Source: Pseudomonas asgharzadehiana (lineage in GTDB: Bacteria > Pseudomonadota > Gammaproteobacteria > Pseudomonadales > Pseudomonadaceae). Taken from it: a DNA stretch of 64,000 nt. Under the pieces are notes generated by a model, which worked only from the letters and a program-made list of their open reading frames with translations, did no database searches and had not been told where the DNA came from. Position 1 is the first letter of the stretch, and each line of letters opens with the position of its first letter. The translations under genes and the position numbers were made by a program. Below, piece after piece: positions 45,647-54,592 of the stretch. The stretch lies in contig NZ_CP077079.1 of assembly GCF_019139815.1 (NCBI RefSeq), positions 2,418,001-2,482,000 of the forward strand, given 5' to 3'.

Positions 45647-48535
45647 TCACTCGCGGCGTTGTATCTGCTCCAGTATCAGGCTGTCGGTGATGTTCATGTC
45701 GTCCAGTAACAGAAACATCTTGCTCAGCACCTCGGCCATTTTCTGATCGGTGTCGGCAAACGGCAGGTAGAACTCCTTGACGCCGCTGCCGACGGGCACG
45801 ATGCACAGGTAATTGCCGGGCTCGATATGGATGGCTGCGCTGCCCAGATGAATGCGATAGTTCGCGCGCTGCCCGGTGATGTACAGAAAATGCCCTGCGC
45901 ATTTAACGTTTCTCAACCCTAGCCCCTGAATCAATTCGCCGACCAGTTCGGCGCGGCGTTGCAGGGTTTCGTTGCTGCTGCTGTAGTCGTCTGCGGCGTG
46001 GGCCACGGAGACCAGCAGGTCGGCGTCACGCATGACTTCCGAGAACAACAGCGGCGGCACTTGCTCAAGGGGGATAGCTTTATGGTCGCGGTAGAACGCG
46101 ATCGTGTCGAAGGTGACGTGCTCGGTTTCCGAGAGGTAATGGCCCGTGTCCAAAAAGTTGAACAGGGCGTAAATGCCGTGCTCCTTGCTCTCGTAATAGA
46201 TGTCTTCGACGCTTGAGGTCGACCAGTTACGGACCTGCAGCAGCCGGGCGGCGACTTTGCTTTTGAGGCGATGGCCGGCAAAACGGTGGGTCCACAGGCC
46301 GCTGTCTCGCTCGGCAGGCGTCAACAAGTACAACTCGCGAAAGGCCTGTTTGAACGGCTGCACGCGGCGATGGGTGATCACTTCTTTTTGCCAGGCCGAG
46401 AGTTGGCCTGCGGTGAACAGATGGAAAGGGTGAGCAATACGCAGGTTCTTTTTCGCGAGATGTTGGCGGCCCTCAAGGTCAGTCACCGTCAGCGTTGTGC
46501 TATCGAGCCAGCCCAGCACAGTGTCGTCGGCCTGCACGATCAGTTGTTCCATCAGCAGGCGAACCGCCGGCATGTTCAACAGGGGTTTGAGGTCTTCGAG
46601 CGCCAGGGTTTCGCCGCTGCTCATCATCGCTTCGAGGGTGCGGCACAAGCGCGCGATCTGCTCCTTGAGCCCGGTTTGCTGCATCTTGAGCGCGATGAAG
46701 GCGGTGTGTTTGCGAATCGCAGGCGGTGCGGTTTTCAGCGTTTTTCCGGCTTTGCCGATGTGCAGCGTGGGCGACAAACCGTCAATAAGCAGGGTGATGT
46801 CGTAGCCATCGATGTGGGCGGCCGTTACGGCGGCTTCGGCGATCTGCGCTTCCATGGCCCATTCCAGGCGGATTGCCGAGGGGTAACCGGCGACGCGTGC
46901 GAGGTTTTCCAGGCCAGCCTGTATCGCCGCATGGGAGTTGGCCTGCCGTTCGGCGCCGTATTTACGCACGTCTTTATGCAGTTTCTTGAATGTCAGATAG
47001 CGTTGGCGTACATCGTCCGCCTCCGTGACGGGCAGCACGCCGTAGATGCGCATTGCCGCCTGTGCGTGGCGGGTCAACTTCTTTTCCAGCGCCGCTCGGC
47101 CGATGCCCTGGTAGGCGTCGAGCAGTATTCGCGTCTCGGGAAACGCCCAGGGCGAGGGGGCGAGTGCCGCGAGGTACTCGCGCAGGTGGTTTGGGTCGGC
47201 TTCGGCCAGCGCCTTGTCCAGCAGGTAACGGTCCACCACGCCCACGGTTTCATCTAGCGTATTGGGCAGGTCGGTGCCCCAGTCGGACTGAGGTGCCAGG
47301 GCAATGCTCAGGTATTCACGCTGGAAGGCTTGCAGGTCACTCCAGCCGAGAGCGTCGAGTACCACTCGGCTGGCTTGCCCGGCATAGGGCAGGGCGGTCA
47401 GCAGGCTGTTTCTTGAAAACCCGCCGAGTGCCGCGAGCAGCTCCGCCGACGAGGGCTTGGGCAATGCCTGAAGCAACAGGAAGCGCTCGAGCACTGCGGC
47501 GGTATCGGCCCAACGCTCGAAAAAATCCTCCGGCGTCATGCGCAGTCGTTCGACGACCGCCAGGGCCTGCAGCAGCCAGCGGGCCTGATACACCTCAACC
47601 GAACGGAACGTGTCGGCCAGCTTCTGGGCGTTATCGGGCAACCCAGCCAAGGCGTCCTCGATATAGCGAACGGTGAAGCGTGCCAGCTCAGGATGGCTGG
47701 CTGCGGGTGCTCGCGTAGTGGGGGCATCGCTGTGGGATGATTCGTCATCGTCGAGCACGTCATCGGCGTACCGATCCATGTCCACATCATCGCTGTCCAG
47801 CCCGGTGTCGTCTGTGTAGAACATCATGGCGCGCCCCCAGGTAGTGGCCGCCCGCACGAAGCGCGGGTAATCGAGGCGGCCGGCTTCGAGCAGGCCCAGC
47901 GCGATGCGCTCGATTTCCTGGTGCACGTAGGGATACGCGTCGGCGACTTTCGTAGGCTCCTCGTCTGGCGTTGAAGGGGGCTGCTCGCGGTTCCAGTCGC
48001 CGTCCAGCAACCATTCGGCGAACGCCTGCCAGGCTGCGGTTGGCGGGTAGTTGCTCAGGCGGTTGATGCAAGCTTGAACGTCAGGAAAGGCCCAGGCCTG
48101 GTCCGGGCGCCTGCGGTAATAGGCGGGGCCGTCTTCGTCAGTGGGCAGTGGGTAGTCGCTGTCTTCGAAGGCAAATTGCAGCATGTGCCGCAGTCGCGCG
48201 CAGATCTGCTCCAGCGCGTAGGCGTCCGGATGCGCCGTGACCCACGCATCACAGACTCGATATTGCAGGCCATAGCGCTGTTGATCGCGGCGATCCTCCA
48301 GGTCGTCCCAGACGGTAGGGAACACAAAACCATCAGCCAGGGCTTTGGGCCCATCCTTGGGCTGGTGCCTGACCCAGTCATCGGCGATGCGCAGGAAGTC
48401 GATGCCGTCCCAGAAGTCCAGTTCGAATTCGTCATATCGGCTGAGTTCGGGATAGTCATCCAGCGCTCTGTCACAAAATGCTCGCAGCGCAGCGAGGCGG
48501 GTGGCTTGGTCGGGCGCAGGGCGGCGTGAGTGCAT
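45647..48535 (-). CDS. large DUF4132 domain protein
   Basis: About 962 residues from the ATG at 48535; a TTG at 48577 would overlap the upstream gene by 11 bases and cannot be excluded. The C-terminal third matches the DUF4132 type (TVTDLEGRQHLAKKNLRIAH, then PFHLFTAGQLSAWQKEVITH, RVQPFKQAFRELYLLTPAE, HRFAGHRLKSKVAARLL). The N-terminal two-thirds is helical and probably repeat-like, with an Asp-rich acidic linker around residue 250-280. No signal peptide or membrane segment is seen. DUF4132 proteins include E. coli YehI/MolR-type proteins, whose biochemical function is not established. A small gene upstream in the same direction probably encodes a partner. Confidence 0.72.
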   Translation of the reverse strand: MHSRRPAPDQATRLAALRAFCDRALDDYPELSRYDEFELDFWDGIDFLRIADDWVRHQPKDGPKALADGFVFPTVWDDLEDRRDQQRYGLQYRVCDAWVTAHPDAYALEQICARLRHMLQFAFEDSDYPLPTDEDGPAYYRRRPDQAWAFPDVQACINRLSNYPPTAAWQAFAEWLLDGDWNREQPPSTPDEEPTKVADAYPYVHQEIERIALGLLEAGRLDYPRFVRAATTWGRAMMFYTDDTGLDSDDVDMDRYADDVLDDDESSHSDAPTTRAPAASHPELARFTVRYIEDALAGLPDNAQKLADTFRSVEVYQARWLLQALAVVERLRMTPEDFFERWADTAAVLERFLLLQALPKPSSAELLAALGGFSRNSLLTALPYAGQASRVVLDALGWSDLQAFQREYLSIALAPQSDWGTDLPNTLDETVGVVDRYLLDKALAEADPNHLREYLAALAPSPWAFPETRILLDAYQGIGRAALEKKLTRHAQAAMRIYGVLPVTEADDVRQRYLTFKKLHKDVRKYGAERQANSHAAIQAGLENLARVAGYPSAIRLEWAMEAQIAEAAVTAAHIDGYDITLLIDGLSPTLHIGKAGKTLKTAPPAIRKHTAFIALKMQQTGLKEQIARLCRTLEAMMSSGETLALEDLKPLLNMPAVRLLMEQLIVQADDTVLGWLDSTTLTVTDLEGRQHLAKKNLRIAHPFHLFTAGQLSAWQKEVITHRRVQPFKQAFRELYLLTPAERDSGLWTHRFAGHRLKSKVAARLLQVRNWSTSSVEDIYYESKEHGIYALFNFLDTGHYLSETEHVTFDTIAFYRDHKAIPLEQVPPLLFSEVMRDADLLVSVAHAADDYSSSNETLQRRAELVGELIQGLGLRNVKCAGHFLYITGQRANYRIHLGSAAIHIEPGNYLCIVPVGSGVKEFYLPFADTDQKMAEVLSKMFLLLDDMNITDSLILEQIQRRE

Positions 48536-48566
48536 GATGGGTATCCGAGAAAGTGAGCGACGAGGA

Positions 48567-49007
48567 TCAACCGCCAATCAGCGGCACCAGACGGATAAAT
48601 GCGAGGGTGGAAGGTGGGCCCAATTGGATCGACTCATCAAGCCGTTGCAGCATGACGCCGTTATGCAGAACGCGAAACGCACGGGTTTCAAACCCTTTCA
48701 AGGCGCGCTCGACCTCAACACCGACATCCAACTGCGCAGGCGCGCTGGCCTGAGGCATCGCAATCGCGCCGGCACCGGCTTGCTGGCGAATGTCGTGCTC
48801 GCTCAGGTATTGGCGGTCGAGCACTTCGCGCACCGACAGGTGTTCCAGCCAGTGCTGCACCGACAGCGCGGCAATCTGTTCGGTAACGGTCAGGCGAATA
48901 AGCTCGGCGACGGTCAAGGTCAGGGAGGCCGGTATCAGGGTGATAGGCGGCAGCAAAAGCTCCTGGCGTGCGCCTTTCAGGCAATAGCTATGAACCACGA
49001 ACTCCAT
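48567..49007 (-). CDS. hypothetical protein upstream of the DUF4132 gene
   Basis: 146 residues, not recognised. It shows alternating beta-strand and helix predictions (FVVHSYCLKGARQELLLPPI, then a long helix TLTVAELIRLTVTEQIAALS), no signal peptide and no membrane segment. It ends 31 bases before the ATG of the DUF4132 gene, or overlaps its possible TTG start, so the two are probably translated from one message. Its start faces the nickel/cobalt repressor gene across about 190 bp. A conserved pair with DUF4132 is inferred. Confidence 0.6.
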   Translation of the reverse strand: MEFVVHSYCLKGARQELLLPPITLIPASLTLTVAELIRLTVTEQIAALSVQHWLEHLSVREVLDRQYLSEHDIRQQAGAGAIAMPQASAPAQLDVGVEVERALKGFETRAFRVLHNGVMLQRLDESIQLGPPSTLAFIRLVPLIGG

Positions 49008-49135
49008 GACGCATTCCTTGCAAGCCAGGCCAGCCGGGCGGATGGCGCATCAGCATAGCCCGGTCGGCAATAAACGTCATCGCGCGGCGCGATCGGGAGC
49101 AGCGATAGAAACCTGCCAGGTCAACGATGATCGGT

Positions 49136-49165
49136 TTGACCATATCCCCCCAGGGGGGATAGGAT
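49136..49165 (+). promoter_or_regulatory. sigma-70 promoter with embedded CsoR/RcnR-type operator
   Basis: TTGACC (49136-49141), an 18-base spacer and TAGGAT (49160-49165) form the promoter. The perfect 19-bp palindrome TATCCCCCC-A-GGGGGGATA (49143-49161) fills the spacer. G/C-tract inverted repeats flanked by TA are the known operators of the CsoR/RcnR repressors, and the repressor gene itself begins 39 bases further on. Metal binding would release the repressor and switch on both it and rcnA. Confidence 0.85.
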
Positions 49166-49200
49166 GCCGGCGCAATTCACTGATTCCCGAGGGTCAAGTC

Positions 49201-49494
49201 ATGAGTGAGCACGAACACAGCCACCCACATACCCATCAAAGTCATGAGGCGATCATCAAGCGCCTGAAGCGCGCGGACGGCCATCTACGCAGCATCATCA
49301 CCATGATCGAAGAAGGTCGTGAATGCGTGGACATCGCCCAGCAGCTGCACGCGGTGGAAAAAGCGGTATGCCAGGCCAAGCGCACGTTGATCCAGGACCA
49401 CATCGATCATTGCCTGGAAGATACCGTTTCGGCGCTGGGCACCGGCGAGCGCGGTCCGTTGGAAGCGTTCAAACAAATCACTAAGTACCTTTGA
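49201..49494 (+). CDS. nickel/cobalt-responsive CsoR/RcnR-family repressor
   Basis: 97 residues from the ATG at 49201; the frame is open upstream but that start is not supported. The His-rich N-terminus MSEHEHSHPHTHQSHE precedes the all-helical repressor fold (IKRLKRADGHLRSIITMIEE, then GRECVDIAQQLHAVEKAV). The candidate ligand set is H10, C42, H67 and C71. Its spacing (32, 25, 4) is the same as the H21-C53-H78-C82 set of the cyanobacterial nickel sensor InrS, and it differs from the C-H-H set of E. coli RcnR. It is 6 bases from the rcnA-like efflux gene and has a palindromic operator in its promoter. Confidence 0.87.
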   Translation: MSEHEHSHPHTHQSHEAIIKRLKRADGHLRSIITMIEEGRECVDIAQQLHAVEKAVCQAKRTLIQDHIDHCLEDTVSALGTGERGPLEAFKQITKYL

Positions 49495-49500
49495 GCCGAC

Positions 49501-50607
49501 ATGCCTAATTTTGCTGAACTGCTGCAACAAGGCGGGGCTAACGCCTGGTTGTATTTCCCCAGCGCTATTTTGCTGGGGGCGCTGCACGGCCTGGAGCCGG
49601 GCCATTCGAAAACCATGATGGCCGCGTTCATCGTGGCCATCCGTGGCTCGGTCAAACAGGCGGTTTTACTGGGGCTGGCCGCGACGTTGTCGCACACGGC
49701 CGTGGTCTGGTTGGTCGCCATCGGTGGCATGTACCTGGGCAAGGGGCTGGACGCGCAAACCACCGAACCTTACTTCCAGCTTGCGTCTGCGGCACTGATC
49801 ATCGGGATTGCGCTTTGGATGCTGTGGCGCACCTGGCGTGGTGAGCGGATGTTTATGTCCGAGCAGGGCGCTGGTCATTCCCATGACCCTCATGATGAGA
49901 CCCACCGGATCGATACTGGCCATGGCCGTGTTGAATTGGCGATCTTCGAAGACGGCGTTCCGCCGCGCTGGCGCCTGACAACGTTGACCGGCCATGCGTG
50001 GGGCGCCGCCGATGTTCGCCTGATGACAACCCGTCCGGACGGCGCCAGGCAATCGTTCTCTTTCGTAGAGCGCGACGGCTACCTGGAGTCTGCCATCGAT
50101 GTCCCGGAGCCTCATGAGTTCAGCGCACGCTTGAGTCTTGGGCATGCGGGCCACTCCCACGACTACGATTTGGAATACCAGGAGCATGACCATGCGCATG
50201 CCGGACTGGAGCTGTCGACTGATGGCTATCAGGATGCGCATGAACGTGCCCATGCCAACGATATCCGCAAGCGCTTCACCCGCCGCGAAGTCACGACCGG
50301 CCAGATCGTCATGTTCGGCCTGACGGGCGGCCTGATTCCTTGCCCGGCAGCCATCACCGTGCTGTTGCTGTGTCTGCAGGTTAAAGAGGTTGCCCTGGGG
50401 GGCATGCTGGTCCTGTGTTTCAGCATCGGATTGGCGCTCACCTTGGTTACGGTCGGCGCTGCGGCGGCGGTGGGTGCCAGGCAGGCTTCCAGCCGTTGGC
50501 CATGGTTGGGTACCGTGGCTCGCCGGGCGCCATACTTGTCCAGTGCGTTGATCATCGGTGTTGGCCTGTACGTGGGCTTTCATGGCTGGATCGGGTTGAA
50601 TGCTTGA
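49501..50607 (+). CDS. rcnA: nickel/cobalt efflux transporter, RcnA type
   Basis: 368 residues with six or seven membrane helices. The signature GALHGLEPGHSKTMMAAFIV near residue 25 is the NiCoT/RcnA metal-transport motif. Two cytoplasmic His/Asp-rich loops follow (GHSHDPHDETHR at about 125 and GHSHDYDLEYQEHDHAHAGL at about 218). The second half has GGLIPCPAAITVLLLCL, the repeated channel motif. RcnA exports Ni2+ and Co2+ across the inner membrane. The gene starts 6 bases after the repressor stop and is controlled with it. Unlike E. coli RcnA it has a large inserted soluble domain between the loops. Confidence 0.88.
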   Translation: MPNFAELLQQGGANAWLYFPSAILLGALHGLEPGHSKTMMAAFIVAIRGSVKQAVLLGLAATLSHTAVVWLVAIGGMYLGKGLDAQTTEPYFQLASAALIIGIALWMLWRTWRGERMFMSEQGAGHSHDPHDETHRIDTGHGRVELAIFEDGVPPRWRLTTLTGHAWGAADVRLMTTRPDGARQSFSFVERDGYLESAIDVPEPHEFSARLSLGHAGHSHDYDLEYQEHDHAHAGLELSTDGYQDAHERAHANDIRKRFTRREVTTGQIVMFGLTGGLIPCPAAITVLLLCLQVKEVALGGMLVLCFSIGLALTLVTVGAAAAVGARQASSRWPWLGTVARRAPYLSSALIIGVGLYVGFHGWIGLNA

Positions 50608-50629
50608 TGCGGCGCGCAGGTGATGAGAG

Positions 50630-50650
50630 GCCGGCGCGGACCGCGCCGGC
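50630..50650 (+). terminator. GC-rich hairpin after rcnA
   Basis: GCCGGCGCGG-A-CCGCGCCGGC is a 10-bp perfect inverted repeat 23 bases after the rcnA stop, with no T-run. From here to 50960 there is no gene; the AT-richer DNA there is the probable promoter region of the polysaccharide cluster. Confidence 0.5.
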
Positions 50651-50960
50651 GCCCCATTGCGGCGTGCGTCTACTCTCATCGCACAAACACCGGAAACCAT
50701 GCGCAACTTATTTGATCGGGCGGTGTCTGCATAAAGTATTTCCTCGTATTACAGCGGCTTAGGCTGCGAGAAGAGCGGCGTTTGACATGGGACGCTGCTT
50801 TGGAGCGGGTGGGAAAGTGCGCGGTTGCCTGACCGTATATGTAAAGGTAAGCTCATGCGCCTTTTCGTATTGGGGGGTAAGTGTTGGACTTTGATGGGTT
50901 TAAAGGGCCACGGAAGGTGCATTGTCGGTATGAAATCAAGCGGCTAAGGCGGATAAATGG

Positions 50961-51983
50961 ATGCTTCAGTTTAATTTGGCAGATCAATTGAACTGCGACT
51001 CAAACCCTTCAGGTGAGCAACCTAATTCCGACTTGGATTCCAGGACGGGTGCGCGCACAGCTTTGCCCACAGTTGCTATTTTGCTCTGTACCTACCAGGG
51101 GCAACGCTATCTGGCTGAGCAATTGGCTTCTTTCGAGACCCAATCTCACTCCAATTGGAGCGTTTGGGCCTCCGATGACGGTTCAAAGGATGACACGCGA
51201 GGGATTCTTGCGGCGTACCAGCAAAAGTGGCCTGAAGGTTCGTTGCATGTGTTCTCTGGGCCGGCGGAGGGCTTTGCCGCCAACTTTGTCTCGCTGACGT
51301 GTAATGACACCATCCAAGCGGATTTTTACGCCTATTCCGATCAGGACGATATTTGGGAGGCGGATAAGCTGGCCCGCTCAGTGCAGTGGTTGCAAACCTT
51401 ACCCGCAGATGTACCTGGCTTATATTGCTCCCGCACCCGGTTGGTTGATGCCGACAACCATGAAATCGGCTTTTCGCCACTCTTTTCCAAACCTCCCAGT
51501 TTCGCCAATGCGCTGATGCAAAACATCGGTGGTGGTAACACCATGGTGTTCAATAACTGTGCCAGGCAGCTCCTGCGTGAGGCCGGGGAACACAGACCGG
51601 TCGTCACCCATGACTGGTGGGCATATATGTTAGTGACGGGCTGTGGTGGCCAGGTTTTTTACGACCCCGAGCCGACTCTGCGTTACCGTCAACATGGTTG
51701 TAACCTGGTGGGCACCAACTCTGGCTGGATGTCTCGCTTCAAGCGTATTCGCATGTTGTTTCAGGGGCGTTTTAAACAGTGGGGCGATAGCAATATTGTC
51801 ATCTTGAGCGCACTCGAGCATCGACTCACTCCCGAAAACCGGAAAATACTTCACCGCTTTATGGCAGCCCGCAAAATGAGTTTGATCCCACGTTTGATTT
51901 GTCTGAAACGCACGGGTATTTACCGTCAAACGTTGCTCGGAAATATCGGGCTTATCACGGCAGCCGTCTTCGGGAAAATTTAA
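50961..51983 (+). CDS. glycosyltransferase family 2, rhamnosyltransferase-like
   Basis: 340 residues. The catalytic GT-A domain has VAILLCTYQGQRYLAEQLAS at the start, the nucleotide-sugar Asp in WASDDGSKDDTRGILA, and YSDQDDIWEADK, the DxD-like motif. THDWWAYMLVTGCGGQVFYD follows at about 215. This WAYMLVT/YDPEPTLRYRQH pattern is typical of O-antigen alpha-rhamnosyltransferases. It is the first gene of the surface polysaccharide cluster and would add a sugar to the lipid-linked repeat on the cytoplasmic face. Confidence 0.82.
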   Translation: MLQFNLADQLNCDSNPSGEQPNSDLDSRTGARTALPTVAILLCTYQGQRYLAEQLASFETQSHSNWSVWASDDGSKDDTRGILAAYQQKWPEGSLHVFSGPAEGFAANFVSLTCNDTIQADFYAYSDQDDIWEADKLARSVQWLQTLPADVPGLYCSRTRLVDADNHEIGFSPLFSKPPSFANALMQNIGGGNTMVFNNCARQLLREAGEHRPVVTHDWWAYMLVTGCGGQVFYDPEPTLRYRQHGCNLVGTNSGWMSRFKRIRMLFQGRFKQWGDSNIVILSALEHRLTPENRKILHRFMAARKMSLIPRLICLKRTGIYRQTLLGNIGLITAAVFGKI

Positions 51984-52398
51984 TCAATGGCAATCATGAG
52001 TAGTGTCTTCACGGAAAGCCATTTGCTGCTCGATTAACCTGCGGCAGCGCTTTGCGTGGGCATGCCAGCCAGGCTCGTGGTGAGACCTCTGCCAGATGCA
52101 TCATTGGCGAAAACCTTACTCCTGAAATCGAGCGGCACTGTGCCGCGGCAAAGTATTCCCATTTTCTGCAACAAGCCGGCATGGCGTCCAACAGCTTTGT
52201 GTTTGCTGCTGGTAAGCTCTGCGGCGAGCTTCGCTGGGAACGCCATAGCCCTGAATGATGCAAGATTATTAGGTTAAGGATCAGCATGAAACACAACGGC
52301 AGCATCTTTTTAAGCGGTCAAAAAAGCCCCGCGATTTTTTTTACCGAGATGTCGGGTGATGGCAATGTGCCTGTAGCGATCAGGGAGTACATAGCCTG
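51984..52398. other. gap without recognisable gene
   Basis: About 415 bases between the GT2 gene and wzm. Short open frames exist on both strands (for example 52056-52277 on the plus strand), but none has a start signal or a family match. The gap may hold the wzm promoter. Confidence 0.45.
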
Positions 52399-53217
52399 AT
52401 GCAAGTGCATTCTGCGGGTCCTACGGCAATGCTGGTCAACTTATGGCGCTACCGACAACTTATCTGGGCTTCAGCCAAGCGAGAAGTGCTCGGGCGGTAC
52501 CGCGGGTCGGCCTTGGGGTTGCTCTGGTCGTTCTTCAATCCCGTGTTCATGCTAGTTGTGTACACCTTTGTTTTCAGCGTGGTGTTCAAGGCCCGATGGA
52601 GCAGCGGCAGTGATTCAAAAGCTGAATTTGCCTTGGTGTTGTTTGCCGGATTGATGGTCTTCAACCTGTTCTCCGAGTGCATAAATCGCGCGCCGGGCCT
52701 TATTCTTTCCAACGTCAACTACGTCAAGAAAGTGGTGTTTCCGCTGGAAATCCTGCCCTTCGTCACGCTGCTGTCGGCGCTGTTTCACATGGGCGTCAGC
52801 TTGGTGGTGTGGTTGCTGGCCTATGTGATCCTGATCGGGCCGCCTCACCTGACCGTGCTTTATCTGCCGCTCATCCTGCTACCGCTGGCGTTGTTGATCA
52901 TGGGGCTGAGTTGGGCGCTGGCATCGCTTGGCGTGTATCTGCGGGATGTCTCGCAGCTCATTGGCGTGGTCACGATGTCGCTGATGTTTTTAAGTCCGAT
53001 TTTTTATCCAGTCACGGCACTGCCGCAAACCTATCGCTATCTGCTCTACCTCAATCCGCTCACTACCGTCATCGAGCAGGCCAGGGCGGTACTTTACTTC
53101 GGAGCGTCGCCGGACTTTGCCCTCTTGGCGGCCTATTTGGCGGCTACCTGCCTTGTTGCCTGGTTGGGCTTTGCCTGGTTCCAGAAAACACGCAAGGGGT
53201 TTGCTGATGTCCTCTGA
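52399..53217 (+). CDS. wzm: ABC-2 polysaccharide export permease Wzm
   Basis: 272 residues with six membrane segments. The N-terminal amphipathic part LIWASAKREVLGRYRGSALG with LLWSFFNPVFMLVVYT is the typical start of ABC-2 O-antigen permeases. YLRDVSQLIGVVTMSLMFLS and PIFYPVTALPQTYRYLLYLN follow near the end. With Wzt it carries the finished undecaprenyl-linked glycan across the inner membrane. Its end overlaps the wzt start by 11 bases, showing translational coupling. Confidence 0.9.
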   Translation: MQVHSAGPTAMLVNLWRYRQLIWASAKREVLGRYRGSALGLLWSFFNPVFMLVVYTFVFSVVFKARWSSGSDSKAEFALVLFAGLMVFNLFSECINRAPGLILSNVNYVKKVVFPLEILPFVTLLSALFHMGVSLVVWLLAYVILIGPPHLTVLYLPLILLPLALLIMGLSWALASLGVYLRDVSQLIGVVTMSLMFLSPIFYPVTALPQTYRYLLYLNPLTTVIEQARAVLYFGASPDFALLAAYLAATCLVAWLGFAWFQKTRKGFADVL

Positions 53218-54592
53218 AGTTGCCATTAAGGTCGAGAACCTTAGCAAGTGCTACCACATCTACGACCAGCCTCGCGACCGGCTCAGGCAGTTTGTGCTCC
53301 CTCCCGTACAGCGCACGCTCGGTATGCGTTCGCGCCAGTATTATCGAGAGTTCTGGGCGCTCAGAGGGGTGAATTTTGAGGTAAAAAAAGGAGAAACCGT
53401 CGGAATAGTCGGCCGTAATGGCAGTGGCAAGTCGACGCTCCTGCAAATGATCTGCGGCACGCTCAACCCGACTGACGGCAGCATTCAAACCCAGGGGCGA
53501 GTTGCCGCGTTACTGGAGTTGGGGGCGGGTTTCAATCCGGAGTTTACCGGGCGTGAGAACGTCTATCTGAACGCGGCGATATTGGGCCTCAGCAAAGAGG
53601 AAACCGATCAGCGCTTTGACGATATCGCGGCTTTTGCCGAAATCGGGACGTTTATCGAGCAACCGATCAGAAGCTATTCAAGCGGAATGATCGTACGGTT
53701 GGCGTTTGCGGTAGCCATCAACGTTGACCCGGACATTCTTATCGTTGACGAGGCGCTGTCGGTTGGCGACGAGTTGTTTCAGCGCAAATGTTTCTCACGC
53801 ATAGAAACCATACGAAGCTCGGGGGCGACGATTCTATTCGTTTCTCACTCCGCATCAACAGTCGTGGGCTTATGTGACCGCGCTATCCTGTTGGACTCTG
53901 GGGAGCTGCTCGCGGTCGGAGAGCCGAAACGTATTGTCGGTAGCTACCAAAAACTCCTTTATGCGCCGGCGGCTACGCGAGAAGAGCTTCGTGAGGCAAT
54001 GCGTGCCAATCGCCATGATCCGATCGGCGCCGAGCAGGAAGGTGACGCGCCGGTCGTGACGGGCAGCGCTTGCGTCAGCGAGAGCGCCGACGCCGATCAA
54101 GAGTCCTTTGATCCTGAGTTCGTACCCCAGAGTACGATCGTGTTCGAATCCCGTGGGGCGACGATCGGCGATACGCGGATCTTTACCCCTGAAGGCGTCC
54201 AGGTAAATGGGCTGGTGCGGGGGCGCACCTACCTTTTCCGTTACGACGTATCCTTCGACCAGCTTGTGACCAATGTCCGTTTTGGGATGTCGATCAGGTC
54301 ATCCAGCGGAATGCCCTTGGGCGGTGGATTATCTGCCTCGAGGCCCACCGACGCGATTTTAGTGGTCGAGCCGGGCACCCGGATATCGGTCGAGTACTCC
54401 TTTAAATGTCATTTGAACCCCGGCGTGTTTTTCCTGAATGCGGGTGTGTTCGGTTGCGATGATTCGAAAGAAGAAATGGTGCTGCATCGCAAGGTTGATG
54501 TGGTCGCCTTCCGTGTATTGCCTGTCGTCGATAATCGAGCAACGGAACTGATCGATTTTGGCTTTGAATGTTCGGTGGAAATGAATGCATAG
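53207..54592 (+). CDS. wzt: ABC polysaccharide export ATPase Wzt with C-terminal glycan-binding domain
   Basis: 461 residues from the ATG at 53207; a longer frame lies inside wzm. The ATPase part has Walker A GIVGRNGSGKSTLLQMICG, the Wzt-type EFTGRENVYLNAAILGL, signature SYSSGMIVRLAFAVAI and Walker B ILIVDEALSVGD. Residues about 320-455 form the Wzt_C jelly-roll (VFESRGATIGDTRIFTPEGV) that in E. coli O8/O9a recognises the modified non-reducing end of the chain. Presence of this domain means export is coupled to a terminal cap, so a capping activity should exist in the cluster. The next gene overlaps by 8 bases. Confidence 0.9.
   Translation: MSSEVAIKVENLSKCYHIYDQPRDRLRQFVLPPVQRTLGMRSRQYYREFWALRGVNFEVKKGETVGIVGRNGSGKSTLLQMICGTLNPTDGSIQTQGRVAALLELGAGFNPEFTGRENVYLNAAILGLSKEETDQRFDDIAAFAEIGTFIEQPIRSYSSGMIVRLAFAVAINVDPDILIVDEALSVGDELFQRKCFSRIETIRSSGATILFVSHSASTVVGLCDRAILLDSGELLAVGEPKRIVGSYQKLLYAPAATREELREAMRANRHDPIGAEQEGDAPVVTGSACVSESADADQESFDPEFVPQSTIVFESRGATIGDTRIFTPEGVQVNGLVRGRTYLFRYDVSFDQLVTNVRFGMSIRSSSGMPLGGGLSASRPTDAILVVEPGTRISVEYSFKCHLNPGVFFLNAGVFGCDDSKEEMVLHRKVDVVAFRVLPVVDNRATELIDFGFECSVEMNA

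Noticed and set aside
46271..47257. 328-codon plus-strand frame opposite the DUF4132 gene
   Set aside because: Antisense shadow without start signal.
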